From Clostridiales bacterium (GTDB lineage Bacteria > Bacillota > Clostridia > Oscillospirales > Oscillospiraceae), in assembly GCA_004556965.1 (NCBI GenBank), contig SFFE01000004.1:1-64000 (forward strand): a DNA stretch of 64,000 nucleotides, written 5' to 3'. The translations under genes and the position numbers were made by a program. The notes beneath the pieces were generated by a model, which had not been told where the DNA came from, did no database searches, and saw only the letters and a list, made by a program, of their open reading frames with translations. Positions 54,846 through 63,868 of the stretch are shown here, piece after piece; position 1 is the first letter of the stretch, and the number at the start of each line of letters is the position of its first letter.

Positions 54846-54868
54846 ATTGAGTGGGACATAAGAGAAAC

Positions 54869-54908
54869 CGGGCGGGGAAATGAAGCATCTCCCCGCCCGG
54901 TTTTTATC
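54869..54908. terminator. Terminator ending the lic-type operon
   Basis: ACCGGGCGGGGA...TCCCCGCCCGGT then TTTTT on + and A-rich on the other side; it also serves the sulfotransferase gene coming from the right. Confidence 0.93.
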
Positions 54909-54919
54909 CAATTTTGCTG

Positions 54920-55966
54920 CTAGAAGGATTGAGAAGTTTTCGGGATGCGTTCATATGGAAAATCATAAAGATACTCAGGTACCATTTTTGCAATGATTTC
55001 GGCTTCTTCCCGATATTTGTCGTTTGCCAGAAACAGCTGGGTGTTTTCAATGGACTTTTCCGGCTGAAACGCAGTACCCTTTCCGGTGTGCATCTCAGCG
55101 GTTACACCGAGACAGTCGTAGATTTTTGCAAGGGATTCCTCGTAGTGATAGATCAAGTCCTCGAACGCAAAACGGTGGACTTTTTCGCTTTCACAGGGGC
55201 GCTCGGAGCGGCGAATGCGGCTGTAGATCGATGCAAAGGCTTTTGCGTCCGTCGGAAACGGCACAGTCTCATTCCTAGCTGGCCAGATATATTTATTGAT
55301 AATAAATACATCACGGGGATCCCTATAAATGTTGAAGACATGGAGATTATCCCCAAAATAGCGGTCTACGCGGAATAGGTTGAACGGCAGCAGGAATTGG
55401 TCGAGAACCAGATTCTTTTCTTCGATTCCCATTTCCACTAATACCTGCGTAATGTATTCGCTGGTGATTTGATAGAATTCCTCCGGGCTGGGAAGGGACA
55501 GCCAAATTTCGGGATAGAGCAGGGGCTTTTTCATCTTCACATGGCCAAAGGTCAGATAGGATACCAGTTTACGTATACAGAGCTGACAAAACATTCTGAA
55601 GTTTGTGTTTTCCTGCTGATACCAGTAAAAATCGGGCTTGGAAACGATGAGACGATTGATGTAGTCTTCTGTAAGCTCCATGAAACGGGGGCTTACCAGC
55701 TTTTTATAATTTCCTACCCACCAGTATTTCTTGTCAAAGAGCTGCCGCATCGTTTTTTCAAATGTGTGCAGGGCTTCATCGCTGCGCAGCGCGTTGTTCC
55801 CCATCAGCAGTTTGTCTTCTAGGTCAAAGACACCGCCGGGGCAATGAAGAAACACATATTCAAACGTGCCGTTGTCCGCATAATAGCCGTCAATTTCTGA
55901 AATAATGTCCGTGGCCGCCGAGGAGCCGGAACCCATATATCCTGTGGGTACAATTAGTTGTTTCAT
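54920..55966 (-). CDS. Sulfotransferase-like protein of the polysaccharide cluster
   Basis: A 348-residue P-loop protein. The N-terminal GYMGSGSSA resembles the 5'-phosphosulfate loop of PAPS sulfotransferases, and IYRDPRDVFIIN (about residues 213-224) matches the 3'-phosphate-binding RDPRDV motif; both are in the right order. It would add sulfate from PAPS to a sugar or lipid in the surface polymer. The start ATG 55966 has GGGAGAAA upstream. It is the last gene of the operon and lies 28 bases after the GT2 gene. Confidence 0.75.
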   Translation of the reverse strand: MKQLIVPTGYMGSGSSAATDIISEIDGYYADNGTFEYVFLHCPGGVFDLEDKLLMGNNALRSDEALHTFEKTMRQLFDKKYWWVGNYKKLVSPRFMELTEDYINRLIVSKPDFYWYQQENTNFRMFCQLCIRKLVSYLTFGHVKMKKPLLYPEIWLSLPSPEEFYQITSEYITQVLVEMGIEEKNLVLDQFLLPFNLFRVDRYFGDNLHVFNIYRDPRDVFIINKYIWPARNETVPFPTDAKAFASIYSRIRRSERPCESEKVHRFAFEDLIYHYEESLAKIYDCLGVTAEMHTGKGTAFQPEKSIENTQLFLANDKYREEAEIIAKMVPEYLYDFPYERIPKTSQSF

Positions 55967-55993
55967 GTTTTCTCCCTTGCTGTTCTTGCCGGA

Positions 55994-56977
55994 TTATCCG
56001 CGCTTGATCTTTTCATTTAAGCGCATGACCAACCGCAGCATCCCATAATGGCGAGTTCGGATCAAATACAGAAGGAGTTTACGGTCGAAAGCGATTTGCT
56101 GTATATAGGGATTGCTCTGGTAATTTGGATGCTTCAAGAAAAAATCATCCCGTAGTTGATCCAATACCGGGCTGCGGGCATCGGCAAGCGCCACGCGGAC
56201 AGATGCGGTAATGAGCTGATGCTCAAAAGAAACATATTCCAGTTCTGTTTGATAACGTTCCCATACGCCATATGACTGATAGTATTCCGTGAGATCATCC
56301 AGTGCATCTATAATCTCCAGATTGCGTTTGCAGTTACTGGAATGCATGATAGATCCGTTACGTTGTACGTAATTATAGAGCGGTTCAGGCAGTGTAGTAA
56401 TATGCTCGGCATGCAGATATATCTTGAAAACGGTGCGCACATCTTCCGACCAAGCATTGTCGGGGAAGCGGATGCCATAATCAGTGAATAACGATTTTCG
56501 AAAAACTTTGTTCCAGACGGCGGGCATTTCGAATAATAGGGTAGGAGAGGTTTTGAGGTTTTGCGGCTGCCTGTTTTTGCTTCCAGTGAGATATTGAAGC
56601 GTTTTTCCGTTCTCCAGAACGGATAACGCGTCAAAAATGCAGATGTCAAAATCCGATTGAAAACAAGAAGCAAGTTTGTCGAGCGCCTTGGGGACAAGAT
56701 AGTCATCGCTGTCGAGAAACAGAATAAACTGCCCGCGCGCGGCCTGAATGCCGGTGTTTCGTGCGCCGCCGGGACCAGTATTCTTCTGATGAATGGCACG
56801 TATAGTTCCGGGATGGAGGCGCTCCAACTCATCAATCATCAACGGACTGCTGTCTGTCGACCCGTCATCCACGAAAAGAATTTCATAGTCCTGAAAACGG
56901 GTATCCAACAGGGAACTTGTACATTTTTGCAAATACTTTTCCGTGTTATAGACTGGTACGATGATACTTAGCTTCAT
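55994..56977 (-). CDS. Family 2 glycosyltransferase
   Basis: A 327-residue GT-A enzyme with the classical N-terminal LSIIVPVYNTEKYL, LFVDDGSTD (nucleotide-binding Asp) and FLDSDDYL (DxD-type metal motif). No membrane segment is clear. It builds a surface glycan with a nucleotide sugar as donor. It is 108 bases after the polymerase gene in the same operon. Confidence 0.93.
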   Translation of the reverse strand: MKLSIIVPVYNTEKYLQKCTSSLLDTRFQDYEILFVDDGSTDSSPLMIDELERLHPGTIRAIHQKNTGPGGARNTGIQAARGQFILFLDSDDYLVPKALDKLASCFQSDFDICIFDALSVLENGKTLQYLTGSKNRQPQNLKTSPTLLFEMPAVWNKVFRKSLFTDYGIRFPDNAWSEDVRTVFKIYLHAEHITTLPEPLYNYVQRNGSIMHSSNCKRNLEIIDALDDLTEYYQSYGVWERYQTELEYVSFEHQLITASVRVALADARSPVLDQLRDDFFLKHPNYQSNPYIQQIAFDRKLLLYLIRTRHYGMLRLVMRLNEKIKRG

Positions 56978-57085
56978 ACCATTATCAACCTTTCAATCAT
57001 AATTGTGTAAGCTCCCCAGAATAAACATGCTTTCAGTTACAATGAAAGTTCTGCCATGGCGCTGTATGGAGCAGAAAATCACCAA

Positions 57086-58651
57086 TCACGTTGCAGCTTG
57101 ATCGACTTCATCTGGCTGTTCACATTTTGCGCTGTGAATCAGTTGCGCGAGGATGTAGGTGAATATGAACATAGGGAACAAAAATCCAAATAAATGTCCA
57201 GCAGTCAGGGATATTAAAAATCCGCCCCCACTGCTCAGAGCCAATGCACAGTTAAAAAGAGTAAATCTTGATTTAAACCTTCTGAAGATCTGAATTGCAC
57301 AGATTACCAAAGCAGCCAGATAAGGTACAATAAACAAAATGGAGCCAGCGATTCCAAACCATGCGTTTTGTGAGACAACGTCCTTTTCCAGATAGGGGAA
57401 ATTGGTGCTGTAACCAATTCCAAGCCACGGATCCAAGGGGTTGTCGTTTTTCTTCAGAATTTCATTCAAAAGGGTCTGCTTAAAGCTTCTGAATTCCAGA
57501 TAAGGCTTATCCGGATCGCTGATGACTTTCATCCAAAAATCTGCATTGTTTTTGATTGGGAGAATTGAGACAAATTCAGGATGAATCCCAAAGGTGTAGT
57601 ATAAGGATTCGAGCTTTTGAACGGCCGAATTCTTTTCCGGATCACCTTTTTCTGCATCATTTTCTTCCAGAAGCTCGTCCAACTCGTTTTGCGTCTGGTC
57701 ACTCCACTCATAGTTGCTGATATGGACAGAAATCAATTTTTTGGTGGGTGAGAACTGGTAGAGACCGACTCCACATGCAAAAATCAGGAGGAGGACGATC
57801 AAAGGTTTGATGTTTTTGCGCAGTTTCTTTTGAACAAGGCTGAATACCAGATAAAGAACAGCCATCACAACGAGAATCATCAACCCGCCGATGGCTGCCG
57901 TTTTTGTGGCCACCATCATCATTGCGATAATTTGGCATGCGACAAGCACGTAGTCCATCACTTTATGTCGGGTCAGTGCAGTGTATACAGATACCGGGAG
58001 CAGCATAAATAAAATCAGCCCGATCTGGTTTCCAGAATAAAACCAGCCCTTTGAAGTAAGTTCTTTCACGTCCTGCGGAGGTGTTTTGGTAAACCATTCA
58101 ATCATATTTTGACTGATTGTCGCACCATCCGGAAGGTAACTCGCGTATGTAACGAATGATACTTTCAGAAGATTTGTGATGATAATGACAACACTAATAA
58201 ACCAACTGCAACACAGAAGTGTTTTTATGAAACGCTTTTGTTCGACCCTGATAAAAATCAACATGTACAGAAGTAGGAGCGGAAGCAAATAGGCACGGAA
58301 TATCACATAAATTTCGGTCACAACGCTGATTTCCGTTCCACTCATGACACTGGCATCAAACTGGAGAACATGATAACAGTGCAGAATGAGATAAATAATC
58401 AGGATGACCATATATGCAATTGCCGGCCAGAACGACTTCATCTGCTTTGCCTGCTTTCTGTTCAGCAGGAACAGAAGACACAGATATCCGATTAGTATGA
58501 TGTTGAACAATTCAACCAGAGAAATTCCGCCAATTTCAATTTTATTGCCAACAAATGAGCGGTAGATATCAATTAAAGGCTGCAACAGAATCAAGACCGA
58601 AAGCTGCAGACCCAACCATTTGTCACTATAGAGCTTGTTTTCCATATTCAT
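57086..58651 (-). CDS. O-antigen ligase / Wzy-type polymerase
   Basis: A 521-residue membrane protein with about 11 hydrophobic segments and a large external loop (about residues 320-420, acidic), the layout of Wzy/WaaL proteins. The DPWLGIGYSTNFPYL segment just after the loop fits the usual LGxG pattern. It would join repeat units of the polymer. The start at ATG 58651 overlaps the end of the flippase gene by 4 bases; a second ATG two codons later has a better-spaced GAGGGA. Confidence 0.8.
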   Translation of the reverse strand: MNMENKLYSDKWLGLQLSVLILLQPLIDIYRSFVGNKIEIGGISLVELFNIILIGYLCLLFLLNRKQAKQMKSFWPAIAYMVILIIYLILHCYHVLQFDASVMSGTEISVVTEIYVIFRAYLLPLLLLYMLIFIRVEQKRFIKTLLCCSWFISVVIIITNLLKVSFVTYASYLPDGATISQNMIEWFTKTPPQDVKELTSKGWFYSGNQIGLILFMLLPVSVYTALTRHKVMDYVLVACQIIAMMMVATKTAAIGGLMILVVMAVLYLVFSLVQKKLRKNIKPLIVLLLIFACGVGLYQFSPTKKLISVHISNYEWSDQTQNELDELLEENDAEKGDPEKNSAVQKLESLYYTFGIHPEFVSILPIKNNADFWMKVISDPDKPYLEFRSFKQTLLNEILKKNDNPLDPWLGIGYSTNFPYLEKDVVSQNAWFGIAGSILFIVPYLAALVICAIQIFRRFKSRFTLFNCALALSSGGGFLISLTAGHLFGFLFPMFIFTYILAQLIHSAKCEQPDEVDQAAT

Positions 58652-60099
58652 ATTTCCCTCTTATGTGCTCTGCCCAGAAATTTGGAACAGATCGCCATCA
58701 TGATTTTGTTTTTTGTAAGATACATAGCGGCGGCGAAAAATCCGGCCCCAATCCCAATTTCGAGGATCAGTCGTACAACGATGTTAATGGGCAGCTTCTG
58801 TATGGCGAAAACAATTCCGAACATTACAACAGATGCCAAAAAAGGAGCTGCACTTTCCTTGGCAATTTGCTTTACGTCTAGATACGCTCTGGATGCGTGA
58901 TAAGTAATTGCCATGACGACAACTTCAGCCGCCAGAGAGGAGATACAGGCACCTACTACATTGCAGGACTGGAGCAGCAGCAGGTTGATGACGGTATTTA
59001 CGATAGCGCCTGCGGTTGTTGCAACGGTGTACTGGCGTTCTTTTCCAACAGATATCAACAACTGAACACCCAAAACGCTGTTTACGGACAGCGTGACGGC
59101 CAACGGACAGAGCAACTGCAAAACTAGGCTGACACGGGAAAACTCGTCACCGAGAAACACCGGCGCAAAATCGTTTGCAATTCCGCCAATACCAAACATG
59201 ATCGGCAATGCGAAAAAAAGTGTTAGATTCATGGATTTTTGAATATAATCTTGAATCTGCTTCTGATCGTTTGTGGCCTGCAGATTTGAGATCCTGGCCA
59301 TCATGACATAGCCGACAGACTGCAAAACGGCGGCTACGGCACGAATGATGCGTTGGCCATAATCATAAATGGAAACATAATCCGTGTTGCCGGTCAACCA
59401 CTTTAACATGGAACGATCCAGCAGAGCATAGACGTAATTGGTGATCTGTGGAACGAAGAGCCCCAGACTTGCAACCAGATGCAATTTCAGATTTTCTGGG
59501 CGGCAAATGGATTTCCTGCCCAGATACTGCGGCAGGAAAAACCACATGACGAGATTGCCGCAAAATGCACTTGTAACAATCAAAAAAACATAAAGGGACA
59601 GATCGTCTGGGGATTTAATCAGCGTGAAAAGACAAATTACATAGGCGAGCTTTACAAGCATGTTTCGCAAGGCAACACGCTTGAAATCTTCAACACCTTG
59701 GAAGAACCACGAGATGTCTAGACCGGCTGCCAGAATGTTGATAATTTGAATCCGGTATAAATAAGCAAATTCGTTGTGAATACACAGCAATGGGATATAA
59801 ACCGCCAACGTAATGATCATCAGAATAAACCGGAGCCAGATGATATCCCACGTTGTTTGCGTAAGCTTTCCCGGTATATCGCGCACATAAGCAATTTTTC
59901 TCGTGCCATATAGCGCTGTACCCAAAAAACCAAATATAATAAAATAGGTTACAATGCTTTCTGTATAGGAGTGATAGCCATTTGTGCGGAGTCCAAGAAC
60001 TCTTGCGGTGTAGGGGGAAGTAATGATGGGCAATGCCGTAACCAGAATTTGATATACGACATTATATATGACATTTTCGAGCAGTGATTTTTTCTTCAA
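58648..60099 (-). CDS. Wzx-type polysaccharide flippase
   Basis: A 483-residue protein with about 12 to 14 hydrophobic segments of the polysaccharide export family, with NVVYQILVTALPIITSPY and an ARVLG motif typical of Wzx. It would move undecaprenyl-linked repeat units across the membrane. No ATG lies near the start of homology. TTG 60099 is chosen because GAGGAA is correctly spaced; TTG 60105 would abut that site. It precedes the polymerase with a 4-base overlap. Confidence 0.85.
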   Translation of the reverse strand: MKKKSLLENVIYNVVYQILVTALPIITSPYTARVLGLRTNGYHSYTESIVTYFIIFGFLGTALYGTRKIAYVRDIPGKLTQTTWDIIWLRFILMIITLAVYIPLLCIHNEFAYLYRIQIINILAAGLDISWFFQGVEDFKRVALRNMLVKLAYVICLFTLIKSPDDLSLYVFLIVTSAFCGNLVMWFFLPQYLGRKSICRPENLKLHLVASLGLFVPQITNYVYALLDRSMLKWLTGNTDYVSIYDYGQRIIRAVAAVLQSVGYVMMARISNLQATNDQKQIQDYIQKSMNLTLFFALPIMFGIGGIANDFAPVFLGDEFSRVSLVLQLLCPLAVTLSVNSVLGVQLLISVGKERQYTVATTAGAIVNTVINLLLLQSCNVVGACISSLAAEVVVMAITYHASRAYLDVKQIAKESAAPFLASVVMFGIVFAIQKLPINIVVRLILEIGIGAGFFAAAMYLTKNKIMMAICSKFLGRAHKREI

Positions 60100-60141
60100 C
60101 GACAATTCCTCAATATGTGACGAAATTCTGCGCTCGATACC

Positions 60142-61242
60142 TTAGCCGATCACAGAGTCTATTAAAGCCTCAATTTTCTGAATTTGAGCGGGAAGACTAA
60201 ATTCTTCAATATGCTTCAGACAAGCTTGCTGCATTGCAGTATGAGACGTGTCGTCTAATACCACACGATCAATTGCCGCTGCATATTCCGCAACGGTATC
60301 CGCCAAAATACCGCATCGCCCCTGCGCGGAAAGTTCTTCCGTACCGCCGACGCTGGTACTGACAAACGGCACACCCAAAGCCATACCCTCAGCAAGTACA
60401 GTGGGGAAACCCTCGCTTTTTGAGGTAACACAGATTGCGCGGCACTGAGACATGATCGGATAGGGATTTGTGCGGTATCCGAGCAGAAAAACTTGATCTT
60501 CCAGTTGGTATGCACGGATTTTGGCTTCAAGCTCATGCTGAAGCGAACCCTGCCCAATGTAATAGAGGTATACGGGCTTCCCCTGATCCTTTAAGACTTT
60601 CAGCACATCCAGCAAAAACAGCGGCCGCTTGTTGTCGTCTAGGCGCCCAACAGCAGCAATTGCAGGCTGCCGCAGCCGCATGTCGCAGGAGTCATTCCCG
60701 GCAGCCTGAATGGCAGCGGTGTCAAAGCCGTTGTGAATGAGCATCGTTTTAGACACGAATTCGGGGTACACCTTTTTTACGGAGCAAAAGGTCTTATTGG
60801 AAATCGTGACGATTTTGGATACCTTCTGAAGGGCTCTACGCTCCAAGGCTCGGAAATAGGGACGATGCTCCAGATCATAGATATCGCCGTGAAACCATGC
60901 AATGGCCGGAGCAGTTCCGGATAATAAGAATGTGGGGATTAAGTAGTTGAATGATATTTCAAGATCATACTGTGTTTCTCTCTTCTTCAAAAAATAAGGA
61001 AAAGAAAAAACCTGCAGGTTCTTGCACAAACGCACCAATTTGCTTTCATCCGCCATGGAAACGATGGGGGGGAGATAATGCACTCGAGGGTCAATAGGTT
61101 CGGCCTTTACGTCAAAGTGTGCATATTCCTGGATGTCGATCTGATATTTCTCCGGATTCAAATTGTTTACAATTGTGGTGAGTATCTTTTCAGCGCCACC
61201 GCCCAAGGAATGACTATATATAATAAATAAAACTTTTTTCAT
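60142..61242 (-). CDS. Family 4 glycosyltransferase
   Basis: A 366-residue GT-B enzyme. It has the N-terminal SHSLGGGAEKIL and the C-terminal GT4 signature SKSEGFPTVLAEGMALGVP with the E-x7-E pair. ATG 61242 was taken because AAGAGGT stands 5 to 11 bases upstream and homology begins there; an open frame extends to 61344 without homology. It is the first gene of the polysaccharide operon (GT4, Wzx, Wzy, GT2, sulfotransferase). Confidence 0.92.
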   Translation of the reverse strand: MKKVLFIIYSHSLGGGAEKILTTIVNNLNPEKYQIDIQEYAHFDVKAEPIDPRVHYLPPIVSMADESKLVRLCKNLQVFSFPYFLKKRETQYDLEISFNYLIPTFLLSGTAPAIAWFHGDIYDLEHRPYFRALERRALQKVSKIVTISNKTFCSVKKVYPEFVSKTMLIHNGFDTAAIQAAGNDSCDMRLRQPAIAAVGRLDDNKRPLFLLDVLKVLKDQGKPVYLYYIGQGSLQHELEAKIRAYQLEDQVFLLGYRTNPYPIMSQCRAICVTSKSEGFPTVLAEGMALGVPFVSTSVGGTEELSAQGRCGILADTVAEYAAAIDRVVLDDTSHTAMQQACLKHIEEFSLPAQIQKIEALIDSVIG

Positions 61243-61425
61243 AGTTCTACCTCTTTGACCGTCGATATATACTGTGAGGTCATATGAATCATGCAAAAAC
61301 AGACATTCAACTTGAAAAGTCAATTGAACTTCATGATATAACAAATTAAAATGAGTGTCAAGGATTATTCCAGATTTATCCTAATCTTAAGAAAGAAAAA
61401 AGAATTGTCTCAGCCGAATGAAAAA

Positions 61426-61462
61426 CACACTGCAAACCAAAGTTTGCAGTGTGTTTTTTAAT
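61426..61462. terminator. Terminator after the XRE regulator gene
   Basis: AAAACACACTGCAAAC paired with GTTTGCAGTGTGTTTT over four bases. It separates the regulator from the polysaccharide operon, both read leftward. Confidence 0.92.
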
Positions 61463-61967
61463 ACAGTTTTCCGGCTTCATCGGCGTAGCTGCAAATGACC
61501 CGGTCCAGAAGCTTGAGCTGTGCGGCCATTTGCGGATCCTTTGCCGCGCGCGAGCGCATTGCCTTGAGCCGGTCGATTGCAGCCTGACTCAAACCGAGCG
61601 CGCTGTAACTGTCACTCTCAGCAGACATTTTTTCTTCCTCTGGTGTCTCTTCGTCAAAGCCGAGCAGAAAGTTTGGCGAGGTATGGAAAAAACGCGCGAT
61701 GCGGCAGACAATCAGCGCCGACGGCACGGTGATCTCTTTGCGGTCCGAAGGGCGCAGATACTTGCGAACGGCCGGGCGGCTGATGCCGATCTCATCGGCC
61801 AGCTCCTGTGTGTTGATGGGGCGGCGCAGCGCGCTGTTGCCGTTCATCAAATAAGTCAGCCGTGCGCGAAACACAGGGCCGAAACCGTTCAAATCATGTT
61901 CATCGCTGAGTGCGGGCTCAACCGGACGGACACGGCGCACAGGTGCGTCGTCTTCCTCTTTTTTCAC
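61458..61967 (-). CDS. XRE-family transcriptional regulator
   Basis: A 169-residue protein with a central HTH (TQELADEIGISRPAVRKYLRP, about residues 53-73) followed by the usual IARFFHTSPNFLLGFDE end of HTH_3 domains. A poorly ordered N-terminus and an acidic C-terminal helix flank it. It is divergent from the TIM-barrel gene at 62157 across 189 bases that hold a promoter and an 8-bp inverted repeat, a probable operator. Confidence 0.88.
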   Translation of the reverse strand: MKKEEDDAPVRRVRPVEPALSDEHDLNGFGPVFRARLTYLMNGNSALRRPINTQELADEIGISRPAVRKYLRPSDRKEITVPSALIVCRIARFFHTSPNFLLGFDEETPEEEKMSAESDSYSALGLSQAAIDRLKAMRSRAAKDPQMAAQLKLLDRVICSYADEAGKLY

Positions 61968-62018
61968 GGAATATCTTCCTCCAAATCGTTAAATTTCCAT
62001 TAAGTTTGAAGAATGGGC

Positions 62019-62079
62019 TTGACAAATGTCCAAATATGGTTTATACCAAAGTTACGTTAAAACGAAAACGAAACTTTGG
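62019..62079 (+). promoter_or_regulatory. Promoter and operator-like repeat before the TIM-barrel gene
   Basis: TTGACA 62019-62024, 17 bases, TATACC 62042-62047. The inverted repeat CCAAAGTT (62046-62053) and AACTTTGG (62072-62079) starts inside the -10 box. The divergent XRE protein is a candidate binder. Confidence 0.6.
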
Positions 62080-62156
62080 TTTCAATGAGTCAATATTTCC
62101 TGACACAATTAAACCACGCTGCGGCAGGAAAGTCAAGCGCAACAGGAGGGATCACC

Positions 62157-63020
62157 ATGGAAAATCAGAGAGAATCAGAAGAGACCATGGAGCGGGAGCG
62201 TGCGGTCGAGACTCCGCTCAATACAGAAGGCGATACGGCCGCGATGGAACAGACGCTCAGTCTTGGCGGCGTGATAGCAGCAGAAGCGGAGACGGCGGGA
62301 AAGGAGACGCCGCGGCAGGTGCTGACGCCCGGTGACGTCCATGTTGCCAAGCGCATGCCCACGCCGATTGACGGCACGCTGCGGCAGTTTGCGCTGCGTG
62401 TTCCGTCGGTTATCCATGAATGCAGCGGCATCGTGGTGTTCGGAAAACGAATCAAGTCGCTTGTGTTTTCCACGGATCTGGCCATCATCCGCAACGTCAA
62501 TGCGGATGCCGTCATGGCAGTGTATCCGTTTACGCCGCAGCCGATCATCACACAGGCGCTGCTGATGGCATCCGATCTGCCGGTGTTTGTCGGCGTGGGC
62601 GGCGGACTGACCACGGGCAAGCGCGTGGTGAATCTGGCAATGTATGCCGAGATGCAGGGCGCGACCGGTGTTGTCGTCAATGCGCCGACGCCGGGGAGGA
62701 TCATTTCGCGGATCTCGAATGTCGTGGATGTGCCGATTGTGGTGACAGTCGCCAACGACGATACGAACTATCGCCACCGCATTGAGGACGGCGCGACCAT
62801 TCTGAATGTGGCGGCCGGAGCGAAAACGCCGGAGATCGTCGCGGAGATCCGCGAACGCTTTCCGGAATACCCAATCATTGCGACCGGCGGGCCGACGGAG
62901 GAATCCATCCGGCAGACCATCGAGGCCGGCGCCAACGCCATTACATGGACGCCGCCGTCCAGCGCGGAGCTGTTCACCGACGTGATGAAAAACTATCGGG
63001 AAGGCAAGCCGCACCCGTAA
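62157..63020 (+). CDS. Predicted TIM-barrel protein, 'hydrolase' of unknown substrate
   Basis: A 287-residue protein. After a poorly conserved acidic N-terminus of about 60 residues comes a conserved barrel with blocks IIRNVNADAVMAVYPFTPQP, VFVGVGGGLTTGKR, VVNAPTP, TILNVAAGAKTP and IIATGGPTEESIRQTI. The phosphate-binding look of the last loop (ATGGPT, AGANAITWTPP) suggests a phosphorylated ligand, as in nucleotide or cofactor enzymes. The family is widespread but its reaction is unknown. ATG 62157 has AGGAGGG at 62143-62149; the longer frame from 62076 starts in the promoter region. Confidence 0.8.
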   Translation: MENQRESEETMERERAVETPLNTEGDTAAMEQTLSLGGVIAAEAETAGKETPRQVLTPGDVHVAKRMPTPIDGTLRQFALRVPSVIHECSGIVVFGKRIKSLVFSTDLAIIRNVNADAVMAVYPFTPQPIITQALLMASDLPVFVGVGGGLTTGKRVVNLAMYAEMQGATGVVVNAPTPGRIISRISNVVDVPIVVTVANDDTNYRHRIEDGATILNVAAGAKTPEIVAEIRERFPEYPIIATGGPTEESIRQTIEAGANAITWTPPSSAELFTDVMKNYREGKPHP

Positions 63021-63057
63021 GGAACACCGGCCTGCGCTCAGCGGCAGTTCTGTTCCA

Positions 63058-63110
63058 ATCGAAAAATTTGCCGGTCCACAAAAGCGGGCCGGCAAATTTT
63101 TCGATTGAAT
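63058..63110. terminator. Terminator after the TIM-barrel gene
   Basis: AATCGAAAAATTTGCCGG paired with CCGGCAAATTTTTCGATT over a GC-containing loop. A- and T-rich arms make it usable from both sides. Confidence 0.9.
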
Positions 63111-63125
63111 TATCAATAAAAGTTC

Positions 63126-63154
63126 TTGACTAATCTTGTGCAATATGCTAAAAT
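63126..63154 (+). promoter_or_regulatory. Promoter of the str operon (rpsL-rpsG)
   Basis: TTGACT 63126-63131, 17 bases, TAAAAT 63149-63154. A leader of about 155 bases with a GGCGCCGCTTCCGGCGCCGC hairpin (63259-63278) follows before rpsL. Confidence 0.75.
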
Positions 63155-63318
63155 TCTTTTTCGCGTGGGCATGCGCCCGAAAACGGGTCGCGCCTGTAAA
63201 AAGAGCACAAAAAGCCGCTGAAAATACAGGCTTTTGTTGACAAAATCACGATTTATCCGGCGCCGCTTCCGGCGCCGCATAAATAAAATTTTGCATCATT
63301 GAGGAAAGGAGGAAAATC

Positions 63319-63741
63319 ATGCCGACTTTTAACCAGCTGGTAAGAAAGGGCAGAGAAAAGGTAACCTACAAGTCCACTTCTCCGGCAATGCAGAAGGGTC
63401 TGAACACCCTGAAGAACCGCGAGACCGACCTGAGCGCACCTCAGAAGAGAGGCGTCTGCACCGCAGTGCGTACCTCTACCCCCAAGAAGCCGAACTCCGC
63501 GCTTCGTAAGATCGCCCGTGTGCGTCTGACCAATGGCTACGAGGTAACTGCCTACATTCCGGGCATCGGCCACAACCTGCAGGAGCATAGCGTTGTTATG
63601 ATCCGCGGCGGCCGTGTCAAGGATCTTCCTGGCGTTCGTTACCACATCATCCGCGGCACTCTGGATACGCAGGGCGTTGCAGGACGGATGCAGGCCCGTT
63701 CCAAGTACGGCGCCAAGCGGCCGAAGGCAGGAAAGAAGTAA
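63319..63741 (+). CDS. rpsL: 30S ribosomal protein S12
   Basis: A 140-residue decoding-centre protein. The universal TSTPKKPNSALRK block is present with both lysines (56 and 57), the sites where streptomycin-resistance changes occur; here the wild-type residues are seen. PGIGHNLQEHS follows. AAAGGAGGA precedes ATG 63319. It is the first gene of the str operon. Confidence 0.98.
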   Translation: MPTFNQLVRKGREKVTYKSTSPAMQKGLNTLKNRETDLSAPQKRGVCTAVRTSTPKKPNSALRKIARVRLTNGYEVTAYIPGIGHNLQEHSVVMIRGGRVKDLPGVRYHIIRGTLDTQGVAGRMQARSKYGAKRPKAGKK

Positions 63742-63868
63742 TTCCCAACGGCAAATTTTGCCCTGTTGTTAACAATATAGGATATTCGTTAACCTCAGGG
63801 CGCAACGGAGATGTCCCGTCATCTTCGAGTACCTGTGAAGTCATTTTATAATGAAGGAGGGAAGTATA

